A stretch of 64,000 nucleotides of DNA, taken from assembly GCA_022376515.1 (NCBI GenBank), contig WTXI01000007.1, positions 186,001-250,000 of the forward strand, in the 5' to 3' direction. The notes below the pieces were generated by a model, which saw only the letters and a program-made list of their open reading frames with translations, searched no databases and was not told the DNA's origin. Positions 24,501 through 35,668 of this stretch are shown piece after piece (the first letter of the stretch is position 1; each line of letters opens with the position of its first letter). Position numbers and translations under genes: made by a program. This stretch comes from Lactifluus volemus (Eukaryota > Basidiomycota > Agaricomycetes > Russulales > Russulaceae).

Positions 24501-24666
24501 TGGCTTGCGCGCCGAGGGTCAAATCGAGGAAACAATGAAAGGATATTTTGATGCTCATAGATTGAGCCCTCGACCTCAGGAATAGTGACTGTAAAGACGA
24601 AATATGATACATTTATAACTCAGAATTGGTTTGAAAGTTAAAGGACTTACGTTTTTGGGTGTTCAT
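21502..24666 (-). pseudogene. TPR-CHAT protein, copy 2, one 2-base frameshift
   Basis: Exon 1 (24666-24651, MNTQK) is joined through an intron (24650-24589) to one long exon, as in copies 1 and 3. TPR-like helices (HLAEALLLPLRKT, YSIEYFRYLRDERLQRF, ALRNTHGVKGGLLEHVIECF) precede the CHAT domain with HFVCHGNLEPGKPF and FLSACHTAELTEES intact. Near 23465 the conserved SLTMKNITNIAEIADAIKY of copy 3 becomes SLMM followed by frame loss. Copy 2 is two bases shorter here, and the conserved reading resumes in the next frame (ATTNIAEIETAIKYC) and runs to 21502. Restoring two bases would give about 1,034 residues. An internal ATG at 23388 could start a 628-residue protein with the last TPRs and the whole CHAT domain, so a shortened functional product cannot be excluded. 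Confidence 0.85.
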
Positions 24667-25304
24667 GTAAACCAAAAACGGTCAGACGACGACTTCCGGT
24701 TGGGAAGGGAGAGAGATTTAAATTCGGGAAAGGAGAAGACACGATGACTGGGGCACCAATCCACGTGGTGAACATGACAGGACATCGTGTGCCAGTGTCA
24801 CATGCCAGTGGTTTCATTGGTTCTTACTTGAGACCAGTTGTCTGGCAGGCGAAACGTTCAACTTGAAGTCACCCGGTCCGGTGTTGTGTGTACGCGAAGC
24901 TTTGAAGACGCAGCCAATGAATGACCAGGAAAGAGTGACAGGGGGCAATGCCAGCTTACTCTTCTCCTGTCCAAGCTGGTTGTGATCAGACTCATCTAGT
25001 ACTGTATTTTTCCGACACGCACTGGCAATCGAACGGAAGAATACGTTTGACAAGCATGTCTTATAGAAATCAGATGAGACAACATTTCACATTGGACAAC
25101 CAGTCCAAGTCTATCACAGTGACATGGACTACATGTACAAAACCGAGCATAAACAAAACCCAAAGTAGCCCCAACTACACCGCGTTCGCGCACGCATTAA
25201 GAACGCTTACACACTGGAGAGGTTAGATGGGGAGGAAGTCGAGGGCGAGTTCAGCGCGAGAAGGCTGCGAGAGGAGCGAGGAAGCAAACACGGTGCGGAC
25301 ACCG
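24667..25304. other. Intergenic upstream of CHAT2
   Basis: No gene is visible. ATCCACGTGGTGAA near 24760 recurs near 30526 upstream of CHAT3 (AATCCACGTGGTGAA), containing the E-box-like CACGTG. It may be a shared promoter element of the CHAT paralogues. Confidence 0.4.
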
Positions 25305-26396
25305 CTATTTGCGAGGGGGGAGCATGGAATGGGGGATAGGGAACAGGTGGGGCGAGGACAAAGCGGGTGAGCATGTAGTTAGACGGCTGACATAATGGTT
25401 CAACAATGGTTCTTGACGCGAACCTACGACTCGAGTGGCACGACTCGCCCCTCCAACATCCATGCCGCTAGTCTCGGGATTGCCGTGCTCATCCAGGTCT
25501 ATGACGAACGTTAGTTGAATTCCCATATCGAGTATAAGTTGACGCACCGAGTGTCGGGTTGGCCACCATCCATAAAAGCGAGGAGACTGCAGTCATCGGG
25601 ACAATGGAACTATCCGACAAGCCCAAAGCGATGGCGATAGGGACGAGGCGTTTCTCCGAAAACATGGTATGCGCGACGAAGGTTTCGGGCAACAGCCCTA
25701 TCTCCGCGAAATCCATCAAGACCGTCTTGCCGTTCTGGTCGACGCCGAAGTTGCTGGGGTGCATGTCGGACTGGGTGAACATGAGGCGATCACCGCTTAT
25801 CTCGACGGGAGAGAGCCGCTTCTGGGCCTGGGCCGAGAGAAACGTGTACGCCTGGCCCAGGTTGCGTGTTAGGGAACGGTGGATGGTCGAGAAAAATGAA
25901 AGCAAGGACGCACCTTGCGCATGTACCGTTGTAGGGCCTCGACGCTTGAGAAAAGAAGAGGTGCCCTGTACCTCTTAAAGAATTTGTGGCGGATACAACC
26001 GCCCCCTAAGGGGCCAATCACATGGTTGGGAGGAGGTGGGACGCTCGAGAGCCATACGAGAGCCTGTGCTGTCCGGTCGATGAGGTCTAGAGGGGCGGCC
26101 GTGAGCGTGATGAACTCCATGACCAGATACGTGGTCATGCTGCCTCCGAAGTAGTGCACCACCTGGGCAATGCGCGGCGCATCAGGGTGGGGGTTAGACT
26201 TTGCATAGTCGAAGATGTACAACTGAGTTTGGAGTTCAGGCCATAAAGCGTAGGGATGACCAAATTTCACGAAGTAATCCGTCCCGATGGACACGCATGC
26301 TCGGTAGTCCTTGTCTTTCGAGTGTAAGAGCTGGTGGTTTGTGCAAGCCTCCACGATGTTGGCCTCGAGAGCCTCGAGAGCGGTATTCTGGTCCAT
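25305..26396 (-). CDS. Aminoglycoside-phosphotransferase-fold kinase-like protein
   Basis: Three exons (26396-25914, 25851-25548, 25498-25305) give about 326 residues. The start is MDQNTALEALEANIVEA. The N-lobe has DYRACVSIGTDYFVKFG, with the Lys candidate in VKFG, and TTYLVMEFITLTA as the hinge. The catalytic loop is TQSDMHPSNFGVDQNG (catalytic Asp, then Asn), and the metal-binding Asp is in VLMDFAEIGLLPE, so the active-site residues of the APH/choline-kinase fold are present. Proteins of this type are abundant in Agaricomycetes, usually without known substrates; some are small-molecule kinases. It lies alone between CHAT2 and CHAT3 in the same orientation. The last exon is poor in recognisable structure, so the C-terminus is the least certain part. 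Confidence 0.75.
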
Positions 26397-27272
26397 GGCG
26401 AGATGTCCTGGATGATGCAACGTAAGGAAGGGGGAGGAAGGGCTACAAAATGATACGCACGAGTGGACCAGGTAGGGCGAGAGCAGACGATAGTGCGACG
26501 CTTTTGATGAAGGTGAGCAAAGGTAGGAAGAGCGATAAAAGCGTACGTGGTATAGTAGAGGGTCAAGAGGTGAAATTTGGTGGAAGACGACAAACAATTG
26601 CAATGCTCAGGAAAGATCGATAGGGCTGAACATACACACGACGACGAACACGGAATTGATACGAGACCACGACGTCATGAACGGACGATGCTTGAGTGAG
26701 CGTAAGGAAGAACGCCCAAACGGGGTAACCCCACTTAGCCCCTTAATAGGCGTCCCACTACCCCTATGTGGCCTTCCACGTCAGCCGATTAGGGGCTCCA
26801 GCCAAACGGTTTCCCTTTATAGTACGCTTGCCTTCCAACCTTGCCATGGCCCATGGCTTCCCAAAAGGGATCACACTGTCTCACTTCCGCCTGATTTCCT
26901 AAATACTGTATATTTGATAACAATGCTTCCTTTCGCCGTTGAGACGGGTGTTCAAGTTGCTGCCTGGAAGTTGACTCGGACTGCGTTGTGTCGACACACC
27001 CCTCCCCGCCTGCCAGTGTGGCGTAGAGCCAACCTCGAGGCGCAAAGGTGGTCATTGCCTAGGCAGCACCATGGAGCGGGAATAGAAACATGGCTTGATA
27101 GCGCACGGGTGGTCCAGGCGCATCGAGATACCGAGGTGACGACCGAGGAAAAAAAACAAAAAGGCAGACTTAAGGGTAGCGGTCGTGACGCTGACCTCCC
27201 GTCTGAATTGAATGTCCATATATCAGACGGAAAATAAAAAATACTCACAGAAAATGTAAAAAGAACTCTGAA
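26397..27272. other. Intergenic between the kinase-like gene and CHAT3
   Basis: No gene is supported. A 194-residue open frame on the + strand has no recognisable features. The last 190 bases match the CHAT2 downstream flank. Confidence 0.4.
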
Positions 27273-30200
27273 TCATGCGCCGTAATGTACATAATTCACC
27301 CATCGCTCCAAAGACAGCCCATTTTTTCTCCGTAGATCCTTCACAGCATCTCGAAGTGCCCTCGCCGATCTTTCATAATATGGTACACCGGGTTCATCGC
27401 TCGAAAGTATCAACTCGTAGAAGTCTTTAGCTAGATATTGACCATCTTTATCCGCCATTGCCCACATCGTCCCAACCACACTTCGGAATCCGCAATATTG
27501 CATTGCCGCTGTAAGGTGCAGTGCCTCGTCAGAGATGCTTTCCTCGGTCAGCTCGGCTGTGTGACAAGCTGAAAGGAAGGCAAACTCTGCCGTAGGAATT
27601 CGAGAGCGAACAATCTCGAGTAGCGTAAGTGGCTGGCCCCCATAGAGCCTGAATGATGCATTGAATGGTTTCCCTAGTTCCAGATTTCCATGGCACACAA
27701 AGTGGGTGAACTGGTGATGTCTGAGACCCTCCACGACGCTAGACGGCGTCGCCTTCTTTGAGATAAGAGATGTGACTGCTGCATTGAGGTGTTGAATGGC
27801 CCAAATCTCTTGGATCGAGTGTCGCAGAGATTCAGGCTGTGCGACAAGAAGTATTGAAGGCTTCTCCGAAGTATGTGCCCCGGACTTGCGTGATTCGATG
27901 AGTGCGGATAGTGTTGGGGTATATGAGGGAATGTATAGGTCAGAAAAATAGAGTTTAACCCCGTCATCCGAAGGGATAGGCCCCATCGCGTGGAGAGGAA
28001 GATAGCAAAACACAGACGTAGGACACCACCAAACTCGGGATTGTTCTGGTATCTTCGCCTTGTGGAACTCCTCTATGACTGGCTTGCCTACAAGTTTATA
28101 GAGACTCTCGAGTACGAAACGGAGAGCGCGCTGGTACTGTTTTGAGTCAAGGCTGTGATCCTTTCTAGCTTTTACAAGCCGATCACGCAACTCGACTGCT
28201 CGGCGATGAAAGTCATCGGTCTGGGTTATGAGGGAAGGAGGGGAGTCGTAGAAAATGATTAGGATGTCCGAACGTAATTCGCTATGGTTAATGATGATGA
28301 CCGGCCCGCGTAACGCAGCGGAGCGAAGAGTATCAAACGACGGGTGCTTCAAGAAGTTATCGAAGCCTGGTAAGGCTCGGATTTGTGACAGGAGCTTGTC
28401 GCGTTCCGCCAAAAGTTGACGTTGCTTCATCATGAGACGGCCAAACGGATCCATTTTCCAGGGGCCCTCGACTTCGCTACCCTCGGTATTCATCTTTCCA
28501 CACGGCGCCATGGACATTGTAACATGCTCGAGGTCCCTGCTGATTTTTACGAATTCCGCTGCCAAATCCGAGTCGACCGCTTCAAGTTGATCAGCAGAGG
28601 TGCGGAAACCACGCATCTCTGACCAGAGTAAAGCTCTTCCTCTCTCGAGGGTTTCGATTGCCCTGTTGATTTGGCATGTGTCGATCTGATACGAGGCATA
28701 ACACGACGGTAGCTTCTCGTAACTCTCGCGCATGAAGACGAGACGATGATGTTGTATTTCGAGTGTAGGGGCGCAGGAAAGAGTGTCTTGCATGAGAGAG
28801 AAAGCATTCTCGTAGGCAGCCGTGACGGAGGAGTGAACAAAAAGATGTGCCGTAATCGCCCATTGGTATGAGAACTGCAATCGCTGAGATGCTCTCGTAC
28901 TGGTGTCAGTTGAAAGCATGATTAAAACTTGAATAATTTCATCCAAGTCTTCTCTGCGGTTAAGCAGCAGCATGCGCGTCCATAAGGGCCGAATAAGACA
29001 CTTGGCTGGCAAGTCCGGGGCCACCGGTAAGCCTTGCGTCTTGAAAGCATCACGAAGTATGGCAATTGATTCATTGAGGTACCCGATATTCTCGGTGATC
29101 TCGAATGCACCGAAGAGAAGGTTTCCTAACTCCAACAGGACGGGGAGTGCGCCCCCATCCATTTTTTCCATCGAGGTTAGTAGCAGTAGACAGTACTTGA
29201 TAGCATCTGCAATCTCCGCAATATTGGTGATGTTCTTCATCGTGAGGGAGTAAATTGCTCGAAGGTGTTGCCTCCATTGGTCCGGGGATATCGAAGAATT
29301 CGGTTCTCTAAGAGAAGTAATGAGGGATGGCAAGCATGAAAGGTCGATAATAATTGGGTCACTCTGAGGCTCTTCTTCAAGTTGATCCACTTGGATACCG
29401 AATTCCCCGAGGCGCAGCTTGGAGAGTTCCGCGAGTTGCCACGAGAAATAGGGGCGGTGCGGATTATCAAGAGAAAGGGAGCTAAGAAGAGTCCTGTAAT
29501 GGGAAATTGCCTCCTCGAAATACTCTGGCTTCCTAGTCATGATGCATCGGAATCCGGAAAGATCCGCGATTTCCATTAAAGCGGATTTCTGGAATTTATT
29601 CCGATTGCCTTCGGGGAGATTGGAAGGAGATGTTATGACTCGGTTCAGGGTAGCCATTGCCTCCTCGCAATCAACAATCGAGTACGTTTCCTCGAAGCGT
29701 ATGGAGAGAGAATGGCCGAGGAAAAAAGAAAATTCGATGGAATCTGGGAAACGAATATTCGCTTCTCGGAAGCATCCAATCACTTGTTCTAGAAGTCCTC
29801 CCTTCACGCCGCGAGTGTTGTGAAGGGCTCTGCCCAAGTGCATAAAGAGTTCGGTTGGAGGACTCGCCGAGCTATCCGAGTGGAGGCATTCGCGGCAGAG
29901 AACCATCATCTCCTCGAAATCCTTCATGACATCGCCTGATTTCAACTTCACCCGAAATGCCAATGCCGACACAAGAAGTGACGTGACAACATCGCATGGG
30001 ATGCCGAAGCGTTGAAGTCGCTCGTCTCGCAAATAACGAACGTACTCGATGGAATACTTGATATCATCTGGCTGCTCGAGTTTGATCGAGCGACGAAAGA
30101 GGTAATACGCGAGAAATAAGAAAATCCAAACGGACTTTGGCGTAGGTCTGGCCTTGCTCAGTGAGAGGAGGAGCGCCTCTGCCAAGTGGAGGATTGAATT

Positions 30201-30450
30201 TTCCAGCTGTTCGTGAGAATCAGATAACTTGTGGTGCTCGAATCTCCAGGATGCCAGAGAAGCGAGATAATGAGCGCGACGAGGATGAAATCGCGGAATT
30301 GACGAAAGGTAATTTTGGTGTTTATAAATGGAGCTCTCGATCTCATGGATAGAGGCTGTAATGGTGAAAAAAGATACGTTTATGAGTGACGCAGAAATGC
30401 GCGGAAAGTTCCATCCGGCCCGGGAACTTACGATTAGTATGGGTGGCCAT
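27273..30450 (-). CDS. TPR-CHAT protein, copy 3, intact
   Basis: I start it at 30450 (MATHTN, exon 30450-30432) with an intron 30431-30356, because exon 1 and the splice sites align with copies 1 and 2. The frame is also open through the intron to an ATG at 30782, but that extension has no counterpart. The product is about 1,033 residues: N-terminal TPR-like helical repeats (HLAEALLLSLSKARP, YSIEYVRYLRDERLQRFGI, ALHNTRGVKGGLLEQVIGCF, EEAISHYRTLLSSLSLDNPH), a coiled linker (ERGRALLWSEMRGFRTSADQ) and a CHAT domain with the His of HFVCHGNLELGKPF and Cys of FLSACHTAEL, then VVGTMWAMADKDG and a C-terminal NYVHYGA. CHAT domains are clan CD caspase-like peptidases, and many act in cell-death or conflict systems; the target here is unknown. 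It is the only copy of the three with an open frame. Confidence 0.9.
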
Positions 30451-31615
30451 GAAAAATCAGAAGTACTCGCAGTTGTGTGAGGGTGGAGCCGTACCGTGTA
30501 AATCACAAACAGTGGGCGTAAGACAATCCACGTGGTGAATGCGGTCAAAGCGGAATTCCGAGAACTAGTGGCCATGTGATATAACTCATGCGGCCCACTC
30601 AGCGTGCGTCTCACACAGAATTCACTGCACCTGGCCAGAAGGCCAACTTCCTGCGATTGCTGAAGTTGCCCGGTGCTGGATGTGCGCAATACGGAGTAGT
30701 GGAAGATAAGGACTCCAAGTTGGACACGGCAACTCAATTGAAGCGGTGGCGGAAGTGATTTGACAAATTGAAAACGCGGCACACCTGACAGCGGTAGCGA
30801 CGCCCTCTGGAATGATGTTCCGAAAATGTCTAGACAATAGTCACTGAGAAGCGAGGTGAGATGTGTTGTTGTGTATCAGAGTCAATTGTGTTACAAGCGA
30901 TGAATAGCCTGAGTACAGAAACAGTGCGTCGTGTTGCATCGATCCGAATACCTCCTGATAGATAAATTACTACATGTTAACAAGATAAACACTCAAATGA
31001 CCTGTTATCAAAAGCAGCGTGAGCTGGTATGAGAGTCACAAATGCAGATGCTCTTAGCGCTTACCTGGCCTGGGCCGGGTTCAATTTGTCATGGAAACTG
31101 ATTTGGAGCGGCACAGCGGCACGGCCTCAGCTCAACTGCCTCAACATCGCGCGATCGTCAACTTCCGCATCCATCCAATTTCATTCACTGTTACTCACCA
31201 GTGCCATTAAAAAAAATAGAGTCTACGTCCAAGTAGAGAATCTCAGCTAGAAGGATGGTGTTGTGCACACACTGGAGTTCGAGGCCGTTTTCAGGCTACG
31301 AAGGACTAGTGTTACTTGCCAGACCCGAGGCAACGGATGACCTCGAACAATAGGATGGTAAGACATCTTTAGTTATTCTATGATCCTATCATTCCTTTAC
31401 GGGTCAGCGAACTCGTGTCCGATGAACAGATGTCCCTTCCTTTTGTCTCCATACTCCCTGCCTCTCCGGTTCCGTGCGTTTGTTCCCAGGTCCAAACCAC
31501 ATAAAAGGATTGTCATGGCCTAGTCCTAGCGCTCACATTTCCAACACCCGAGTGCAAGACACTCCTCTCTCCACATCCTTCTTCTGCTGGACATCGCCAC
31601 CCCCTCCCCACTAAC
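30451..31615. other. Divergent intergenic region
   Basis: This is the upstream region of CHAT3 (-) and of the DUF6593 gene (+). No gene is recognised. The short motif CATAAAAGG near 31501, about 115 bases before the DUF6593 ATG, could be a TATA-like element. Confidence 0.4.
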
Positions 31616-32484
31616 ATGTTCGGGAAATTATTTCGCACTGCTAAGGTATCCGCTGGCGGATTTATCTCCCCCCCCAACCACAGTAGCGCGTCAATCCCCA
31701 CTCAGAGCCCAACACTTGTCAACACCCCTAATCACAACAATCGTCCATCCGTTATACTCACAATCTCCGGCAGCGGCGAAGACTTCCTCGACAGACTCCC
31801 ATTTAACACGATGATGTGCGGGCCCAGTAAGTCAAGCATGCTCAACAGCACCGTATCCGATGCAGCTGGCCGAACCCTCTATGTCATCTCAAGTACCACG
31901 AAGCGCTCGACTCTGATGTCGTGCGGAAATAATGCCGAGGTCGCCCACATAAAATGGAACCGTGAGACCCCAACCTTGGTTTATCACGGAAAGAAGACAA
32001 AGTGCATGTATTGGTTGCCATTTGTGAAGCAAGAATCAATGTATGACAGGCGAGATACGTAAGTCAACCTGATCATAACCACCTACTGCCATCCTGAATG
32101 ATATGGGGTCATTGACCAGCACTCGCCTACTCACGCACGGTGATACACAATTCATATGGGTACGGCAAGGCAACCTCGGTTATGTGTGTATCTAAGATGA
32201 TATCAATTCCCGTATCGTATATGCTAATAGGCCTACTTCAGTTGATCCCTGCGGACCGACCCGGTCTCTCAGTAGCCAAGTGGTGGATTCGAGCCCAAAA
32301 CGATGAGCTCCGTCTGCAGCTATTCCAATCGGCGCTTGTCGAGTGCGGCCTTCTTGAAGCGATCGTCCTCTCCCTCCTGGTGATGCGATCCGGATACTGC
32401 CTCGGTGACGTCGCCAGTTCGATCACGGACTACTATAGGTCGGTGCCACAGGTGCCAGTCAAGGGTGCTTGGCAGTTAACATGA
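31616..32484 (+). CDS. DUF6593-domain protein
   Basis: Three exons (31616-32058, 32120-32183, 32242-32484) give about 249 residues without correction. After a low-complexity Ser/Pro N-terminus the DUF6593 fold follows: MLNSTVSDAAGRTLYVISST, STLMSCGNNAEVAHIKWN, TLVYHGKKTKCMYWLPF, RLLTHGDTQFIWVRQGNLGY, then LIPADRPGLSVAKWWIRAQN, LQLFQSALVECGLLEAIVLS and YCLGDVASSITDYYRS. DUF6593 is a beta-rich domain widespread in Agaricomycetes, reminiscent of tubby/scramblase-like barrels, with no assigned function. It has no signal peptide and is likely cytosolic or membrane-peripheral. Intron phases are consistent. Confidence 0.82.
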
Positions 32485-33479
32485 AAGCTCGGACGATTTG
32501 ATGACTATTTTAACGAATGTATGCTGGTGCTTTCCCTTCGAATTTTCTGGGTCGTAGTTACGAACTCATGTACATTACGTCCAAGTCTCTACGTCTCTGT
32601 AGCAATACAGTATGCATGACCGATCATTTGATCCACGTATTGTTTGGCTCTTCGACTTTTGGCTGTCCTTTGTCAGCGGTGGTAATTGTTTCCTAAACAT
32701 CTCATGAAATTTTAGAGGCCTGGATGAAGACAAATGCACGCGCCCCACAATACGAAAAAGATATGGAGAAGGACGCACCATCACTCGGACACGGTGTTAT
32801 TTGGACAATTACCTTTCGATCTGATCATTTTATGTTTCACTTCACATCGATAGATATTAACTACTAGCACAGTATGATAGGAAGTGAGGCACACACTTAG
32901 GTGTGCACGCATTCGTAATACCCGATCGTTACCCTCATTGAGTTTCTTCTCATCGTAATGGCCTTTGAGCCCTTTATATTTGTAGTTTTGACCCCTTAGC
33001 TCCCTCAGTTCTGTGCAAGCTAGTGCACAAGATTCTGAGTCCTATTGGTATTGTCTTTTGTCAGGAAAATCCTCGTGCACACCCTTTACTTTTGAATCAC
33101 AAGGCTCAGCGCTCATCAAGCATCACTGATTCACTGCAGGTACTAGTAACGCTAGCGCCAGCCTGAGTGCGCCACTCGTTATTGTAACCTGCCTAATACA
33201 GTATGGTGTGAGAGCCTGGTTCGCGAAGAAAACCGCAACGCGGCCAACGGTCGCCGCGCTGAATTCTCCAATGATCCATTGTCTTACATTTCCACTTGAG
33301 GTGCTTATTATTATAATAACTCCCTTTGTTTCTCGCAAAAGCCATACAAATGGGTCCGTCATACCATTGGTGTCGACCTTGGAACTGAAGGCTTACCGTT
33401 CTACTCAGGCCCGGGTGGGGTCATCAGGAACTAGCATCACTAGGCTTTCCTTCCAACTTCACTCAAATCAACACGTTTT
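32485..33479. other. Intergenic, no gene recognised
   Basis: No supported gene. Several short frames near 33120-33470 on both strands are not recognisable and may be further debris of the fragment cluster that follows. Confidence 0.4.
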
Positions 33480-33960
33480 TAAAAAGTGGCGCCAATACTT
33501 CAAAGGTGTTGTTGATCGCAGCGCCACGGTCGAGGATACGGAGTACTTCACCAGTTTTGCGACGGGTGTGCCATGCGAAGGAGAGATTGAGGAGGTGGTT
33601 GAATGATAGCGATGACATTTCTAGAGAAAGGAGTCGGTATTCAGCTCACGTTAAACATTCATCCTGCGCACCGCGATCCGAGTATTGCATGACGGGGATC
33701 CAGAGTGCCTACCCAACACAAGTTGAAATGAACATTGTGAGGAAGAAGATTGAATGAGTCCAACATACATCGCGGAGCGCAGAGAGCCCGCCACTGTTCT
33801 GGAGGAAGCGCAGACCGACATAGCCAAGAAGATATGGCCAAGGTGAGAGCTTAACACCCCCTTCAAAGATGGATATGAGTCGTGCAAGCAGGAAGGGGAC
33901 CGCGAGGTTCACGAATCGGCCGAGGATGAGTATGAGACTAAGGAGGGTTCATCTCGGGGC
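33480..33960 (-). pseudogene. Fragment of an HMT1/ABCB6-type ABC transporter transmembrane domain
   Basis: On the minus strand the sequence reads LGRFVNLAVPFLLARLISIF, SPWPYLLGYVGLRFLQNSGG, LSALRDV, an intron ending near 33707, ALWIPVMQYSDR, then EMSSLSFNHLLNLSFAWHTR and RRKTGEVLRILDRGAAINNT. This is the first half of the transmembrane domain of a half-size ABC transporter of the heavy-metal-tolerance/ABCB6 type. No ATP-binding domain follows. The piece lies downstream of, not upstream of, the corresponding 3' half at 38213-40500 on the same strand, so the two are not simply exons of one gene in this arrangement. Confidence 0.75.
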
Positions 33961-34129
33961 CATCCAGAGAAATGTTCACTTCGAAGAGCTGGCGTCCGGT
34001 GAGTCCGAGCTTGAGGTTATCTTTTCTATGCCCAATCCCGTATGTCTGAGTCATCCGAGTCGAGCAACAGAGCTCTGGGACTCGGAGGTGGGATGTTTTT
34101 GGGCCCGGGTAGTCCCATCCGAGGTCGCT

Positions 34130-34520
34130 TGCATCCGGTCTCATCCGATCACACGCGTCCCATCGTTCCTCTCCATACATCATTCCGCGACTTTCTGACG
34201 AGCAAGAAGAATGACATGTTTTATGTGGACCTTGATGGTGCCCATCGTGAATTGGCACATTCCTGCGTTAGCTTGATGCTCTTCAAGCTCAAGTTTAACA
34301 TTTGCGAGCTCGAGTCACCATACCTTGCGAACAGCGATGTCCCAGACCTTAACTCTCGAATTTGCAAACACATTCCACCTGCTCTATCATATGCCTGCAT
34401 TTTCTGGGACAATCACTTAGGACATGTTGATTTCGAGCAAGACCTCTTCGGGAAATTTGGATCCCTGTTCGAGACAAAGTTTCTGTTTTGGCTTGAAGTG
34501 CTCAGTGAGCATGGTCAACG
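34130..34520 (+). pseudogene. Fragment of a NACHT (NLR-like) protein
   Basis: DHTRPIVPLHTSFRDFLTSK, NDMFYVDLDGAHRELAHSCV, LKFNICELESPYLANSDVPD, ICKHIPPALSYACIFWDNHL and ETKFLFWLEVLSEHGQR form the region that follows the NACHT ATPase in fungal NACHT-WD40 proteins. No ATPase motifs are found upstream and no WD repeats directly downstream. A WD40 piece occurs 1.9 kb further on. Whole proteins of this type act as signal-responsive STAND sensors, often in self/non-self recognition. Confidence 0.7.
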
Positions 34521-35044
34521 GTGCGTCGCTTTTTTTTTTTTTGACTTCTCACACTGACATTTCTTTTTTTCCTTCTCTCCCTTTGTCGTCCGCATCCCCG
34601 CCTCGTCCACCCCCTTGTGGTCATGCTCGTCCCAACACCGGTGATGTCTTACTCCCCGCTGCTGCTGTCCCTGCACCTGCCTCAGCAACCGCCGCCGCCG
34701 CCGGTACCAACGCTCGCTTACGGAGCTCGAGCCTGGTCACCACCATCATCATCTCGATGACCGTTGTCAAATCCAAGATGGGCAACATCATCGGTGCATC
34801 GCTTTTTATCTTTCCGAGATGCTCTTGCTTATTTCCCTTAGATATCATCCGTAGTTTCAGGTCCGCAGCCAAAGCAGCGGTACCTCAAGCGGTGCACGCC
34901 GTCTTCTCCGGCCGCGACCGCGACCGCTTGCGGGGGAGGTCCATGACTTCTCTGCAGTCTGATTTCAGTCTTGGATCGGGACGTTCATCCATGTCATCAG
35001 ACACTTGGGAGGTATCAATTTGAGCTTGGGTCGGGCGGGGCAGC
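34521..35044. other. Unassigned segment within the fragment cluster
   Basis: A low-complexity Ala/Pro-rich open frame (VLLPAAAVPAPASATAAAAG) and a Ser/Arg-rich piece (GRSMTSLQSDFSLGSGRSSM) are present, without a recognisable family. A poly-T run lies at 34530-34541. Confidence 0.35.
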
Positions 35045-35668
35045 ACAGGCCAAACAATCAGTTATGTATGAGCGCATCAGCGACCGCTGGGAAGTTGGCT
35101 TTGCGGTCTCGGACGGCACGTTTTAGCATGTGTTGTCCGCCAACTCGATCTCCACGATCAAGGGTGGCTCGCATGTCAACTATATCGCAGACCAGATTGC
35201 GAAGAGCCTCATGACGGCCATCGCGAAGAAAAACAAAGCCGCGGCAATCAAGCTTCCCAAGATCAAAGAACACATGTGGATCTTCGTCAATGCGCTCATA
35301 GAGAATCTGACGTTTGACAGCCAAACCAAGGAGACCATGACGTTACTGACCTCGAAGTTTGGTTCAAAACCGACGCTTTTGGAAGAATTCATGAAGAAGG
35401 GTGAGATTGGTTGTATTGAACACGGTGTGCGATTATTGATCACGCTCTAGTGGCCAAGTCTTCCATCGTGGAGAATGTGTTAAATTGGGCAAAATTCAGG
35501 GCCGACCAGCAACTCAAAAAGACGGATGGCACCAAGCGCAACCGGTGAGTGACCTTTTCTTGTTTTGTTTCTTTTTTCAATTCTAAATTCTCCGTAGTCT
35601 TACTGGTATCACAAAGCTTTCCGACGCAAACAACGCTGGAATGCGTCAGGCATCGCAATGCACGACTG
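35045..35668 (+). pseudogene. DNA topoisomerase II fragment with introns retained
   Basis: The translation YERISDRWEVGFAVSDGTF is followed by an in-frame TAG where the family has Gln, then ANSISTIKGGSHVNYIADQI, AIAKKNKAAAIKLPKIKEHM, WIFVNALIENLTFDSQTKET, TSKFGSKPTLLEEFMKK, an intron (about 35401-35450), VAKSSIVENVLNWAKFRADQ, LKKTDGTKRNR, a second intron (about 35544-35599) and LTGITKLSDANNAGMRQASQ. This is the transducer domain and start of the TOPRIM-proximal region of eukaryotic TOP2. The ATP-binding N-terminus, the rest of TOPRIM and the breakage-reunion core are missing. Intact introns show a genomic duplication, not a retrocopy. Confidence 0.85.

Noticed and set aside
21502..24666. Treating CHAT2 as two separate adjacent genes
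   Set aside because: The two frames together align end to end with the intact copy 3 across a 2-base difference, so they are one broken gene.
26656..27237. 194-residue + strand open frame
   Set aside because: No recognisable domain, and its 3' part lies in DNA shared with the flank of another CHAT copy.
8436..30450. A gasdermin-like pore-forming gene next to the CHAT genes
   Set aside because: I looked at the intergenic gaps and the kinase-like gene and saw no candidate of suitable size or pattern within this window.
30451..30782. 110-residue N-terminal extension of CHAT3
   Set aside because: The frame happens to be open through the intron. The short first exon and splice sites at 30450-30356 align with both paralogues, which have no such extension.
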